Shown: in pieces, positions 1-8,550 of the stretch | How the letters are laid out: each line of letters starts with the position of its first letter | How positions within the stretch are numbered: position 1 is the first letter of the stretch | Source of the DNA: Candidatus Polarisedimenticolaceae bacterium | Lineage (GTDB): Bacteria; Acidobacteriota; Polarisedimenticolia; Polarisedimenticolales; DASRJG01 | Assembly (NCBI GenBank): GCA_036376135.1 | Contig: DASVAW010000019.1 | Span: 1-64,000, forward strand | Length of the DNA stretch: 64,000 nucleotides | Direction: 5' to 3' | Notes under the pieces: model-generated | The model's input: only the letters and a program-made list of their open reading frames with translations | Told to the model about the DNA's origin: nothing | The model's database searches: none | Position numbers and translations under genes: made by a program

Positions 1-1024
1 TGGCGCCGACGAGCGCGGACATCGGGATCGTGAGCACCCACGCCCAGATGACCCGCGCCGCGATCCCCCACCGCACCGCCGAAAGCCGCTGGATGGCGCC
101 CACGCCCACGATCGCGCCGCTGATCACGTGCGTCGTGCTCACCGGGATCCCCAGCTGCGCCGTACCGAAAAGCGAGACGGCCGCCGCGGTCTCCGCGCAC
201 GCCCCGCCCCACGGCTTCAGCTTCGTCAGCTTCATCCCCATCGTCTTCACGATCCGCCAGCCGCCCGCCATCGTGCCGAGCGCGATCGCCGCGTGGCAGA
301 TCAGCACGATCCAGAAGGGAAACTCGATCTTCCCCGCCTCGAACGCCGCCTGCTGCGATTTCCACACGCTGGCGTACAGCAGGGCCGCGATGATCCCCAT
401 CGTCTTCTGCGCGTCGTTCGTCCCGTGGCCGAGGCTGTAGGCCGCGGCGGAGATCAGCTGCATGCCGCGGAACCAGCGATCGACCTTCGACGCGGCCTTC
501 CGCTTGAAGGCGTTCATGACCGCGATCGCGAGGATCAGGGCGAGGATGAACCCGATCAGCGGGGCGAGCACGATGAACTGCACCGTGGCGACGAGCTTGC
601 CGACGTGCATCACGCCCGACCACGTCCCGGCGTACGCCATGGCGGCGCCGCCGAACCCGCCGAGCAGCGCGTGGGACGAGGAGGTCGGCAGGCCGAAGTG
701 CCACGTCACGAGGTCCCAGACGATCGCCCCGACGAGACCGCCCAGGATCACGTCGGCGTTCACGAACTCCGGGTGCACCCACTTCGCCACCGTGTTCGCG
801 ACCGCGACGCCGAAGACCCACGCCGCCGCGAAGTTCCACCACGCCGCCCACACGACCGCCGTTCCCGGGCGCAGGACACGCGTCCCCACGATCGTCGCGA
901 TGGAGTTCGCCGCGTCGTGGAAGCCGTTGATGAAGTCGAAGACGAGCGCGGCGATGAGAATCGCCGCGATGTAGGGAAACGACGCCAGCGCGTCGAGCGT
1001 GGCGATCAGGCCGGTGTCGACCAC
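1..1024 (-). CDS. Inorganic phosphate transporter, PiT family (3' end cut by window edge)
   Basis: Integral membrane phosphate permease of the PiT/SLC20 family, importing phosphate by cation symport. Reading the minus strand from a GTG at 1024 gives the family signature FDFINGFHDAANSIA at residues 29-43. The last visible residues, AWVLTIPMSALVGA, resemble the final helix of PiT proteins, so only a few residues should be missing beyond base 1. The start lies one base after the stop of the upstream DUF47 gene, and that pairing (PhoU-like partner followed by PiT) is a common operon. The plus-strand open frames here are antisense shadows. Confidence 0.9.
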   Translation of the reverse strand, partial: MVDTGLIATLDALASFPYIAAILIAALVFDFINGFHDAANSIATIVGTRVLRPGTAVVWAAWWNFAAAWVFGVAVANTVAKWVHPEFVNADVILGGLVGAIVWDLVTWHFGLPTSSSHALLGGFGGAAMAYAGTWSGVMHVGKLVATVQFIVLAPLIGFILALILAIAVMNAFKRKAASKVDRWFRGMQLISAAAYSLGHGTNDAQKTMGIIAALLYASVWKSQQAAFEAGKIEFPFWIVLICHAAIALGTMAGGWRIVKTMGMKLTKLKPWGGACAETAAAVSLFGTAQLGIPVSTTHVISGAIVGVGAIQRLSAVRWGIAARVIWAWVLTIPMSALVGA

Positions 1025-1025
1025 C

Positions 1026-1658
1026 TCAGGCGTACTTGACGAGGACGGTCTCGATGATGTTCGCGACGTCCTCGCATTTGTCGGTCGCGACCTCGAGGTG
1101 CTCGTAGAGGTCCTTCCACTTGATGACCTCGATGGCGTCGCCCTGGTCCCCGTTGAACAGGCCGGACAACGCGTCGCGCATCACCTGGTCGGCGTCGTTC
1201 TCGAGCTGGTTGACCTTCGCGCACTGCCGGACGATCTCCTCGTGCCGCCGAAGGTCCTTGAGAAGGCCGATCGCCGCGCGAACCTCCTCCGACGACCGCA
1301 CGATGATCCGGCTCAACTCGATCGCCTGCCGCGTCGGCTGCAGGATCTTGAACGTCACGAGCCGCTTCGCGACCGCGTCCACGTAGTCGAGGACGTCGTC
1401 GAGGCGGCTGCACAGCTCGTAGAGGTCCTCGCGGTCGAGAGGCGTGATGAAGCTCTTGTTCAGGCGGTCCATGAACCGGTGGACGAGCTCGTCCCCCTGG
1501 TGCTCCACCTCGTGGATGGCCTTGCTGGCGAGGTAGATCTCCTGCTCGTCGCGCTTGGACTCCAGGCACTCCTGGAGGAGCTTCGCCCCCCGCAGGACCG
1601 TCTCGGCCTGGGCGTCGAGCAAATCGAAGAACTGCGGCTCTCGAGGGATCAGCGACAT
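1026..1658 (-). CDS. DUF47 / PhoU-like phosphate transport regulator
   Basis: A 210-residue helical cytoplasmic protein of the DUF47 (PhoU-like, Pit accessory) family. It begins MSLIPREPQFFDLLD and carries the family's repeated acidic/metal-binding helices (EVEHQGDELVHRFMDRLN near residues 55-72, LENDADQVMRDALSG further on). The ATG at 1658 is preferred over an upstream in-frame start because GGAGG lies just before it. It is immediately upstream of the PiT permease and is likely to modulate it or be co-expressed with it. DUF47 partners of PiT are established; the exact mechanism is not visible here. Confidence 0.88.
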   Translation of the reverse strand: MSLIPREPQFFDLLDAQAETVLRGAKLLQECLESKRDEQEIYLASKAIHEVEHQGDELVHRFMDRLNKSFITPLDREDLYELCSRLDDVLDYVDAVAKRLVTFKILQPTRQAIELSRIIVRSSEEVRAAIGLLKDLRRHEEIVRQCAKVNQLENDADQVMRDALSGLFNGDQGDAIEVIKWKDLYEHLEVATDKCEDVANIIETVLVKYA

Positions 1659-1734
1659 GCGACCTCCGGCCGGGCTATCTAGCACCGTCGCGGGATCGCC
1701 GCAATGCTTTCGTCTCAGTTGCGCCTTCCGGGAG

Positions 1735-4635
1735 TCAGGCCAGAAGCGCCAGGAGATCGTCCCGCGTGATCGCCGCCGCCCGCCCCGCCTCGCCGAGCGC
1801 GGCGTCGGCGATCGCGCGCTTGCTCGCCTGGAGGGCGAGGATCCTCTCCTCGACGGTCTCCTCGGACACGATCCGGTACACGAGTACGGGGCGATCCTGC
1901 CCGATGCGGTGGGCCCGGTCCGCGGCCTGGTCCTCGACCGCGGGGTTCCACCAGGGATCCATGAGGAAGACGTGGTCCGCGCGGGTGAGGTTGAGCCCGG
2001 TCCCCCCCGCCTTCAGCGAGACGAGCATCACCGGCGGGCCCGCTTCGTCCTGGAAGCGGCGAACGACCTCGCCGCGATCCACGGTGGAGCCGTCGAGTCG
2101 CAGGAACGGGATCGACGCCTCCCGGAGCCTCGGCTCGATCCGGTCGAGGAACGCCGTCCACTGCGAGAAGACGAGCGCCTTGTGCCCCTCGGCGATCACG
2201 GTGTCGAGGGTCTCGGCGAGCAGCTCCACCTTCGACGAGGTCTCCGCGTGTTGGCCCGGCACGAGCGCCGGATGGCACGCCGCCTGCCGCAGCCGGAGGA
2301 GCGCCTCGAGCGCCGCGAGCACCGAGCCCCCTTCGGACAGCCTGGCGACGACGTCGTCGTAGGTCGCCGCGCGCACGGCGTCGTAGACGCGGCGCTCGTC
2401 GAGGGAGAGCTCGCAATGAAGCACCGCCTCGGTGCGCGGCGGGAGCTCGGGAGCCACCTCGCGCTTGAGCCGGCGGAGCACGAACGGGCGGATCCGCTCG
2501 CGCAGTCGCGACGCCGCCCCGGCGTCCCCCTCCGCGACGGCGCGCGCGTAGCGGTCCTGGAAGTCCCGCCGTCCGCCGAGCAGGCCGCGGTTGGCGAAGT
2601 GCATCTGGCTCCAGAGCTCGTCGAGACGGTTCTCGACCGGCGTACCCGACATGGCGACGCGGAACCCCGCCTCGAGCCGGAACGCCGCCTGCGCCACCTG
2701 GCTCTCGGGGTTCTTGATCGTCTGGGCCTCGTCGAGCACGACGGTGTCCCACGGGCGGCCGGCGAGGGCGCCGTCGTCCAGGCGGAGCAGCGCGTAACTC
2801 GTGACCACGACGTCGGCGTCGGGCTCGATCGCGCGTCTGGGGCCGTGATACAGGCACGCGCGCAGCGCCGGCCGGAACCGGCGGATCTCCTCCATCCAGT
2901 TCGGGAGGACGCTCGTCGGCGCGACGACGAGCGTCCGTCCGCGGATCGCGCACAACGCCTGGACGGTCTTGCCGAGCCCCATGTCGTCGGCCAGCAGCGC
3001 CCCCAGACGGGCCTCGCGCAGGAAGCACAACCAGTCCACGCCGCGCTGCTGGTAGTGACGCAGCGTTCCGTGGAGGTCGGGAGGGAGCGCGGCGCTCGGA
3101 ATCGCGTCGAACCCCGCGGCGAGGGTCTCGAGAGCCCGGAACCCGGGCGGGGGCGGGAGATCGAGGTCCGCCGCCAGCTTCGCGAGATCCCCGAGCGCGG
3201 CGCGCGCCAGGCGCCCCTGCGCGTCCCGCGCCGCGAGCAGGTCGGCGATGCGATCGCCGAACCGCGCCATCCAGTCCGACGGAAGCGGCGCCCATCCGCC
3301 CCCCAGCAGCGGCACGAGCGACTCCCCCGCCCGCCACGCGCGCACGACGGCGTCGGGATCGGCGCGTCGCGCGGCGCCGCCGGCGGAGGGCACCTCGAAG
3401 GAGAGGTCCATCCCGTCCCCCTCGAGTCGCACCCTCGGCACGATCGGGCCGTGGAGGTGGAACGCCTCGAGGCCTCGCGAGGGCGTTCCCGTCCAGGCGT
3501 CGAGCCTGCGCTTGAAGTCGACCGCGGCCGCGCCCGCGAACGTCTGGGCGACCCCCGGCGCCAGTCCCAGCGAATCGGCGAGGGAGCGCACGAGGCGTTC
3601 CTCCCCGCGCGTGTCGCGCAAGGGTACCTCGCCGCCGAGATGGACGAGCCGCCCCGCGTCCACGCGCGCGACCGGGGGATCGCCGTAGACGACGGTCGCG
3701 AGCGCGACGATCCCCTCGCCCTGGCGACTCGCCTGAACGACGGCACGCGGCGGGGTGGCGACGGTCCGCGGCAGGCGCGAGGTCCGGATCGCGACGGGCA
3801 CCCGACCCTCGAAGGAAGGAAGCACGTCGGTCACGAGGACGGCGACGTCGTCCGGGGCGAAGCGCAATCCCCGCGGAAGCTCGTGGAGCTCGCGCCCGGT
3901 CAGCTTCGCCTCCCCCAGGGGTCGCAACAGGGCCCCGGAGCGGACGAGGCCGTTCGTGAAACGCTCGTCGATCTCCGGCGGGTCCTCGAGGACGAGGCGG
4001 AAGCCCTCGCCGTTGTCCTCCACCGCGACGCGCGGGAGCAGGGGATCCCCCGAGGTCCGCACGGCGACTCCGTCGAGGGTCACCGACTCCACGCGACCGA
4101 GGGCGGCGAGGAGCTTTCCGACCGACGGCCGCGGGAGCGCCCCCCGCCGGTGGCCCGCGAGCGCCGTCTCGACGTCGTGGTCGGCCTGCGTCGCGGTGAA
4201 CGCCGGCGCCTCGACGCGCCGCTCGGCGAGCGCGACGAGGGTGGCCTCGAACGGGTGGAAGCCCGCCGAGTTCTCGATCCCGCGCTCGAGCTCGATGCCC
4301 TGCGGGCCGCGACGGAGCCGGTAGGCGACGCGCCCCACCTCGAACTTCGGGGACGGCAGCGCCGCTCCCGACTCGCGCGCGCGCTTGAGGGCGATCACCG
4401 CCGCCGCGGCGTGCTCGCACGCCGTCTTCGCGCCGCACGAGCACTCCCAGTCGCCGTCGCCGGTCCACAGCGTGACGGTGCGCGACAACATGCCGCCTTT
4501 GAGGGCGACACGGACGACCACCCGGTCCCCGTCGTCGGTCTCGCCGAGAACGGCGTCGGCGCGGACGAGCGCGATCCCCGACGACCACACCGCGGGGGTC
4601 GAGGCCTTGCGGACCGCGTCGAAGACCGCCTGCAC
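1735..4635 (-). CDS. SWIM zinc-finger SNF2-family DNA helicase/ATPase
   Basis: A 966-residue DNA-dependent ATPase of the SNF2/Rad54 type. The N-terminus carries a SWIM zinc finger (C65, C67, C73, H75 in [13 protein letters not shown]). A long middle region of weak similarity follows. The SNF2 core has motif I DDMGLGKT (about residue 548), a DEAQ box (about 632), motif [18 protein letters not shown], and a C-terminal helicase lobe with GGTGLNLT and ending motif AHRIGQ (about 910). All core motifs look intact. The start is GTG. A TAGAAT hexamer ends six bases upstream, suggesting a leaderless message. The cellular role (repair or chromatin remodelling-like translocation) is inferred from family only. 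Confidence 0.93.
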   Translation of the reverse strand: MQAVFDAVRKASTPAVWSSGIALVRADAVLGETDDGDRVVVRVALKGGMLSRTVTLWTGDGDWECSCGAKTACEHAAAAVIALKRARESGAALPSPKFEVGRVAYRLRRGPQGIELERGIENSAGFHPFEATLVALAERRVEAPAFTATQADHDVETALAGHRRGALPRPSVGKLLAALGRVESVTLDGVAVRTSGDPLLPRVAVEDNGEGFRLVLEDPPEIDERFTNGLVRSGALLRPLGEAKLTGRELHELPRGLRFAPDDVAVLVTDVLPSFEGRVPVAIRTSRLPRTVATPPRAVVQASRQGEGIVALATVVYGDPPVARVDAGRLVHLGGEVPLRDTRGEERLVRSLADSLGLAPGVAQTFAGAAAVDFKRRLDAWTGTPSRGLEAFHLHGPIVPRVRLEGDGMDLSFEVPSAGGAARRADPDAVVRAWRAGESLVPLLGGGWAPLPSDWMARFGDRIADLLAARDAQGRLARAALGDLAKLAADLDLPPPPGFRALETLAAGFDAIPSAALPPDLHGTLRHYQQRGVDWLCFLREARLGALLADDMGLGKTVQALCAIRGRTLVVAPTSVLPNWMEEIRRFRPALRACLYHGPRRAIEPDADVVVTSYALLRLDDGALAGRPWDTVVLDEAQTIKNPESQVAQAAFRLEAGFRVAMSGTPVENRLDELWSQMHFANRGLLGGRRDFQDRYARAVAEGDAGAASRLRERIRPFVLRRLKREVAPELPPRTEAVLHCELSLDERRVYDAVRAATYDDVVARLSEGGSVLAALEALLRLRQAACHPALVPGQHAETSSKVELLAETLDTVIAEGHKALVFSQWTAFLDRIEPRLREASIPFLRLDGSTVDRGEVVRRFQDEAGPPVMLVSLKAGGTGLNLTRADHVFLMDPWWNPAVEDQAADRAHRIGQDRPVLVYRIVSEETVEERILALQASKRAIADAALGEAGRAAAITRDDLLALLA

Positions 4636-4641
4636 GCGGCG

Positions 4642-4647
4642 ATTCTA
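4642..4647 (-). promoter_or_regulatory. Candidate -10 element of the SNF2 gene
   Basis: Reads TAGAAT on the minus strand (5 of 6 to TATAAT) and ends six bases before the GTG at 4635. No clear -35 is seen 17 bases upstream. The spacing fits a leaderless transcript like those of other operons in this window. Confidence 0.45.
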
Positions 4648-4651
4648 GGCG

Positions 4652-5443
4652 CTAGGCGTAGACCGAGGGGCCCCCGGATCGCTTCGGGATGTTCCGCCGG
4701 CCGCACAGGCCCCCGCCCTTCCCGCGCACCGAGCCCCACGCCGCCTCCGCGGCACGAAATACCTCCACGAAATCCGCGCCGTCGAGCGCACTCTCGATCC
4801 AGACCGCCCCGATGCTGACGCGAACCGGATCGTCCGAGCCGGGCACCCGCAGCGTGGACAACGAGACCAGGATCCGGTCGACCGCCGGGCCCGGGTCCTC
4901 GCATTCGCCGAGCGTGACGCCGAACTCGTCGCCGCCCAGACGCCCCACGGCGTCCGTGCCGCGCGTGGCGGCCTGGACCGTGCGCGCGACCTGGAGGAGC
5001 AGCTCGTCCCCCTGCAGGCGGCCGATGCGCTCGTTGATCGCGCGGAAACCGTCGACGTCGAGCAGCAGGAACGCGAACGGCTTCCCGATCCGGCCGTCGC
5101 GCTGCACGGTCTCGTCGAATCGGCGAAGGAACGTCCGCCGGTTGAGCACCCCCGTCACCTCGTCGAGGGAGCGCGCCTCCTCGAGGTCCCGCTCGCGCTC
5201 GCGCGCCTGGGCCTCGAGCCGCGCGACCTGGCCGGAGACGGCCTCGAGCCTGCGCTCGCCGTCCGAAGCCTGCCGCGAGAGCGCGAGGTGGAAGGCGAGG
5301 AACCCGGCCCCCATCGCCAGAACGCCGACGGTCACCCCGATCGACCACACATCGGCGCCGCGCGTGAGCGCCGCCGCCGCCGGTACCGCGCCCACGAAGA
5401 AGAACGCCACCGGCCCCGAGGCCCGCCGCCAGTCGGAAGACAT
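4652..5443 (-). CDS. Membrane-anchored GGDEF diguanylate cyclase
   Basis: A 263-residue putative diguanylate cyclase making cyclic di-GMP from two GTP. Two hydrophobic segments (about residues 10-28 and 34-54) anchor it in the inner membrane, followed by a charged, coiled-coil-like linker (about 60-92). The GGDEF domain has an intact active-site motif G170-F174. An RGTD inhibitory site (R161-D164) lies exactly five residues before it, so product feedback is expected. A good GGGAGGGGAG ribosome site precedes the ATG. A PilZ-like possible effector lies at 47369. No dedicated sensory domain is apparent beyond the membrane segments. Confidence 0.9.
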   Translation of the reverse strand: MSSDWRRASGPVAFFFVGAVPAAAALTRGADVWSIGVTVGVLAMGAGFLAFHLALSRQASDGERRLEAVSGQVARLEAQARERERDLEEARSLDEVTGVLNRRTFLRRFDETVQRDGRIGKPFAFLLLDVDGFRAINERIGRLQGDELLLQVARTVQAATRGTDAVGRLGGDEFGVTLGECEDPGPAVDRILVSLSTLRVPGSDDPVRVSIGAVWIESALDGADFVEVFRAAEAAWGSVRGKGGGLCGRRNIPKRSGGPSVYA

Positions 5444-5494
5444 CGCTCCCCTCCCGGAATCGGGCGCTCAACGTCGGTCCCGGAAAGCTCCGCG

Positions 5495-5869
5495 TCAAGA
5501 ACGACGTCGGCGCGGCTCCCATCGGTACCGGTCGAGCGGCAGGGTCCCGTTCGCCCGGAACGCCACCCCCTCCGCCTCGAGCATGGCCCGCTGAAGCCCC
5601 GCCGGGATCCCGGGCATGCGGTCGGTCGAGCACGCCCCACGCGCGTTGACGACCCGCTGCCAGGGGACATCCTTGGGGCAGCCGTGCATCGCCCATCCCA
5701 CCGCCCGCGGCGAGAGGCGGCTTCCGAGCAGGACGGCGATCTGGCCGTAGGTCATGACCCGGCCGCGGGGGATCCGGCGCACGAGCGCCCAGACGGCGGC
5801 GAAGGTCCGTGCCTTCTTCCCTTCGATCTCGCCGTGGACCCGCTCGGCCTTCGGCATCCGGCGTCGCAT
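5495..5869 (-). CDS. Alkyltransferase-like protein (ATL), non-catalytic MGMT homologue
   Basis: A 124-residue protein with the DNA-binding domain of O6-alkylguanine-DNA alkyltransferase. The helix-turn-helix region (AVWALVRRIPRGRVMTYGQI) and the arginine-finger region (RLSPRAVGWAMHGCP) are recognisable. The active-site PCHRV of MGMT is replaced by VPWQRVV, with W70 at the cysteine position. This is the hallmark of ATL proteins, which bind O6-alkylguanine and flag it for nucleotide excision repair without transferring the alkyl group. The start ATG follows a TATAGA hexamer by eight bases with no ribosome site. It is transcribed divergently from the GH13 gene. Confidence 0.9.
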   Translation of the reverse strand: MRRRMPKAERVHGEIEGKKARTFAAVWALVRRIPRGRVMTYGQIAVLLGSRLSPRAVGWAMHGCPKDVPWQRVVNARGACSTDRMPGIPAGLQRAMLEAEGVAFRANGTLPLDRYRWEPRRRRS

Positions 5870-5877
5870 GCCGGCAC

Positions 5878-5885
5878 TCTATAGG
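5878..5885. promoter_or_regulatory. Shared divergent -10 region between ATL and GH13 genes
   Basis: Plus strand reads TATAGG at 5880-5885; minus strand reads TATAGA at 5883-5878. The two overlap by four bases. The minus element ends eight bases before the ATL start (leaderless arrangement). The plus element lies 24 bases before the GH13 ATG, which has its own GGGAGG ribosome site. No convincing -35 is visible on either side. Confidence 0.4.
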
Positions 5886-5909
5886 ATGGTGGGGTCGCGG
5901 GAGGCATCC

Positions 5910-7613
5910 ATGCGCCGACTTCTGCTCGCCGTCGTGTTGCTCCTCTCCCCTCCGACCCTCGCCGCGGACGTGCGCATCGTTTCCGCGATCCCCGAGGCGC
6001 AGGCGGGGACATGGACCGTGGTCGCGTCGGTCCCCAAGAAGCCGGTCTTCCTCGCCGACTCCACGGCGCTCGAGGTCGAATCGACCGAACCGGTCGGCGA
6101 TCTCGCGCGAATCCGCCTCGCGGGGGTGCCGCCTTCGTTCGAGCGCCTCGTCCTCGGCACCGGAGAGGGAGCGAAGTTCAAGCCCCTCGCCGCAATCGCC
6201 GCCTCCGCCACGACGGGGGTCGCGGCGTCGCACGACGACCTGACGATCTACCACGTGATGCTGGAGATGTTCCGCAACGGCGCGCCGGCGAACGACGGCG
6301 AGATCAAAGGATGGAAACACCCGAACTACGCCGGCGGCGACCTCCAGGGGCTGACCGAGAAGCTCGGTTACATTCGCGAGCTCGGCGCCAACGCGATCTG
6401 GATCAGCCCGACCTTCGCCGCACGCACCTCGCACGGTTACGACGTCCTGGACTACGGCCGGATCGCCGACCAGGCGGCAGTCCCCGGGGATCCCGCGGCC
6501 TCCCTCGAGGTGTTTCGGACCCTCGTGCGCAAGGCCCACGAGAACGGCGTGAAGGTGATCCTCGATCTCCCGCTCAACCACGCCAGCCGCGCCTACGACC
6601 TCGAGAAAGGGGATCCGCTGGGGCTGAAGCCGCGCTCGACCGGACCGATGCAACCCGCGGAGAAGACCTGGGAGAGCTGGGGGGGCGGGTACCGGTACTG
6701 GAACTTCGATCACGAGCCCACCCGCCGGTTCCTTCGTGCGGCGGCGCTGCGCTGGCTGAAGGACGAACGGGTGGACGGTCTCCGGCTGGACTACGTGCGC
6801 GGCGTCCCCCACGACTTCTGGGCCGAGCTGCATGCCGAGGTGAGAGCCGCCGCACCGGCGGCGTTCCTGGTCGGCGAATGCTGGGCCGACGAGCAGGGAG
6901 CCGACGGGAACGCACGGGAGATCGCGTCGTACTACGCCCCGGTTCCCGGGAAGGGACCGCAGTTCGGCTCGCTGCTCGACTTCCCGATGCAGGCGACGCT
7001 GACGGACGCCTTCGCGCGCGGCGGATCCGCGCTCGCGCTCGAGGATCGCCTGCAATCCGATCTCGCCCTGTACGGCCCCGGCGCGCGTCCGGTGTGGTTT
7101 CTCGACAACCACGATATGTCGCGTTTCGCGTCCTTCAATTCCGACCCCGAGCGCCTCGAGGCGGCGGTCGCCTTCATGGCCTCGCTCTCGGGTCCGATGG
7201 TCCTGTTCTACGGGACCGAGACGGGCCTCCAGTCGGGCGCCCCCAAGCCCGGCTTCACCGACGCCGGTCGCGTCCCGATGCCCTGGAGCGCCCTCGACGA
7301 GGAGAGGATCTCGCGGGTCCGCCGCGTGCTCGAGGCCCGCGCGGCGCACCCGGCGCTGCGCCGCGGCGCGAGGCTCCCGCTTCACGCCGACCGGCAGGCG
7401 GTCGTCATGGCGAAGACGACCCCCGAGGAGACGTTGCTCGTCGGATCGAACGTCTCGGACGCGCCGACGACGGTCACCTTCGACGCTCCGACGGCGGCGA
7501 CGGCGTTCGCGACGGTGCTCGGGACGACCGTGCCCTCGAGGGAACGGGACGGGAGGCTGCGCTGGACCCTTCCGCCGAAAAGCACGTCGATCGCCTCGAT
7601 TGCGAAACCGTAG
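5910..7613 (+). CDS. Secreted glycoside hydrolase family 13 (alpha-amylase-like)
   Basis: A 567-residue exported alpha-glucan-active enzyme. The ATG at 5910 is chosen because it follows GGGAGG and begins a clear signal peptide (MRRLLLAVVLLLSPPTLAA); the open frame extends further upstream but without such features. After an N-terminal beta-rich region the GH13 barrel shows region I DLPLNH (about residue 219), region II GLRLDYVRG with the nucleophile Asp (about 293), region III GECWAD with the acid/base Glu (about 322) and region IV LDNHDMSRF (about 398). All three catalytic acids are present. Substrate (starch, maltodextrin or pullulan-like) cannot be told from motifs. No transporter for the products is adjacent. 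Confidence 0.92.
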   Translation: MRRLLLAVVLLLSPPTLAADVRIVSAIPEAQAGTWTVVASVPKKPVFLADSTALEVESTEPVGDLARIRLAGVPPSFERLVLGTGEGAKFKPLAAIAASATTGVAASHDDLTIYHVMLEMFRNGAPANDGEIKGWKHPNYAGGDLQGLTEKLGYIRELGANAIWISPTFAARTSHGYDVLDYGRIADQAAVPGDPAASLEVFRTLVRKAHENGVKVILDLPLNHASRAYDLEKGDPLGLKPRSTGPMQPAEKTWESWGGGYRYWNFDHEPTRRFLRAAALRWLKDERVDGLRLDYVRGVPHDFWAELHAEVRAAAPAAFLVGECWADEQGADGNAREIASYYAPVPGKGPQFGSLLDFPMQATLTDAFARGGSALALEDRLQSDLALYGPGARPVWFLDNHDMSRFASFNSDPERLEAAVAFMASLSGPMVLFYGTETGLQSGAPKPGFTDAGRVPMPWSALDEERISRVRRVLEARAAHPALRRGARLPLHADRQAVVMAKTTPEETLLVGSNVSDAPTTVTFDAPTAATAFATVLGTTVPSRERDGRLRWTLPPKSTSIASIAKP

Positions 7614-7628
7614 TCGTCATCGTCGTGC

Positions 7629-7657
7629 TTGACGCAACGGGAACCCCCTCGGATGAT
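7629..7657 (+). promoter_or_regulatory. Sigma70-type promoter of the first glycan operon (leaderless)
   Basis: TTGACG (7629-7634), a 17-base spacer and GATGAT (7652-7657). The predicted transcription start falls at about the GTG start codon at 7666, eight bases after the -10, and there is no ribosome site. Confidence 0.55.
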
Positions 7658-7665
7658 TCCCCCCG

Positions 7666-8550
7666 GTGACTGTCGCCGTCGGAATCCCCGCGTTCAACGA
7701 GGCCGCGACCGTCGCTCGCGCCGCGCGCGCCCTTCTCGGCCAGCGCGGCCCCCACCTGCGCGAGGTCGCCGTCGTCGTCGTCGCGAGCGGGTGCACCGAC
7801 GACACCGTGGGAGAGGCGGAGCGTGCGGTCGCGGACGACCCTCGGGGGCGCGTGCTCGTGCAGGCGCGCCGCGAGGGCAAGGCCTCGGCGATCGCCGCAT
7901 TCCTCGACGCCGTCGCGGGCGCGGACGTGTACGTGATCGCCGGAGCGGACGGCGTCGTCGAGGACGGGGCGCTCGAGGCTCTCGTCTCGCGCTTCGACGA
8001 CCCCTCGGTGGGAATGACGGGGGGTCGGCCGGTTCCGGTCAACGACCCGCGCACCCTGATGGGTCGCGTCGTGCGGTTGCTGTGGGAGATGCACCATCAC
8101 GTGGCGATGCGCTCCGCGAAGCTCGGGGAGCTCGTCGCCTTCCGTCGCGCGTTCGACGCGATGCCCCGGGACACCGCGGTGGACGAAGCCGCGATCGAGG
8201 CGCTGATCCTCGCCCGGGGATTGAGGCTGTCGTACGTCCCCGAGGCGCGGGTACGGATGAAGGGGCCGACGACGGTGCGGGAGTTCCTGCGCCAGCGGCG
8301 GCGGATCCACGCCGGGCATCTGCGCCTGAAACACGCGTCCGGGCACGCGGCGTCCACCATGAGCGTCCGCGCGATCCTGCGCGCCGCCCTCGCCGCAACG
8401 CCGCGCTCGCCCCGCGGGATCGTCGATCTCGCTGCGGCGGCGGTCTTGGAGGCGACCGCGCGCGCGCTCGGCACCTGGGACGCGACCCTCGGCCGCCGCG
8501 ACCACACGGTCTGGGAGCGGATCCCGTCCACCAAGGACCTCGCTCCATGA
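7666..8550 (+). CDS. Family 2 glycosyltransferase
   Basis: A 294-residue soluble GT-A fold enzyme that would transfer a sugar from a nucleotide-sugar donor. It opens with the GT2 start VGIPAFNEAATVARAARALL and has the nucleotide-contact strand VVVVASGCTDDT; the catalytic-type acidic motif appears as AGADG rather than the usual DxD, and DTAVDEA follows later. It starts with GTG and heads the seven-gene operon 7666-14730, overlapping the next gene by ATGA. Donor and acceptor are unknown. The absence of a canonical DxD leaves activity slightly uncertain. Confidence 0.85.
   Translation: MTVAVGIPAFNEAATVARAARALLGQRGPHLREVAVVVVASGCTDDTVGEAERAVADDPRGRVLVQARREGKASAIAAFLDAVAGADVYVIAGADGVVEDGALEALVSRFDDPSVGMTGGRPVPVNDPRTLMGRVVRLLWEMHHHVAMRSAKLGELVAFRRAFDAMPRDTAVDEAAIEALILARGLRLSYVPEARVRMKGPTTVREFLRQRRRIHAGHLRLKHASGHAASTMSVRAILRAALAATPRSPRGIVDLAAAAVLEATARALGTWDATLGRRDHTVWERIPSTKDLAP

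Noticed and set aside
30-1039. Plus-strand open frames over the first kilobase
   Set aside because: The minus strand gives a clear PiT permease with its signature motif; the plus frames are shadows.
1555-4818. A 1,087-codon plus-strand frame across the SNF2 gene
   Set aside because: It is antisense to an intact SWIM-SNF2 helicase and translates to Arg/Pro/Glu-rich sequence without domains, as expected for high-G+C shadow frames.
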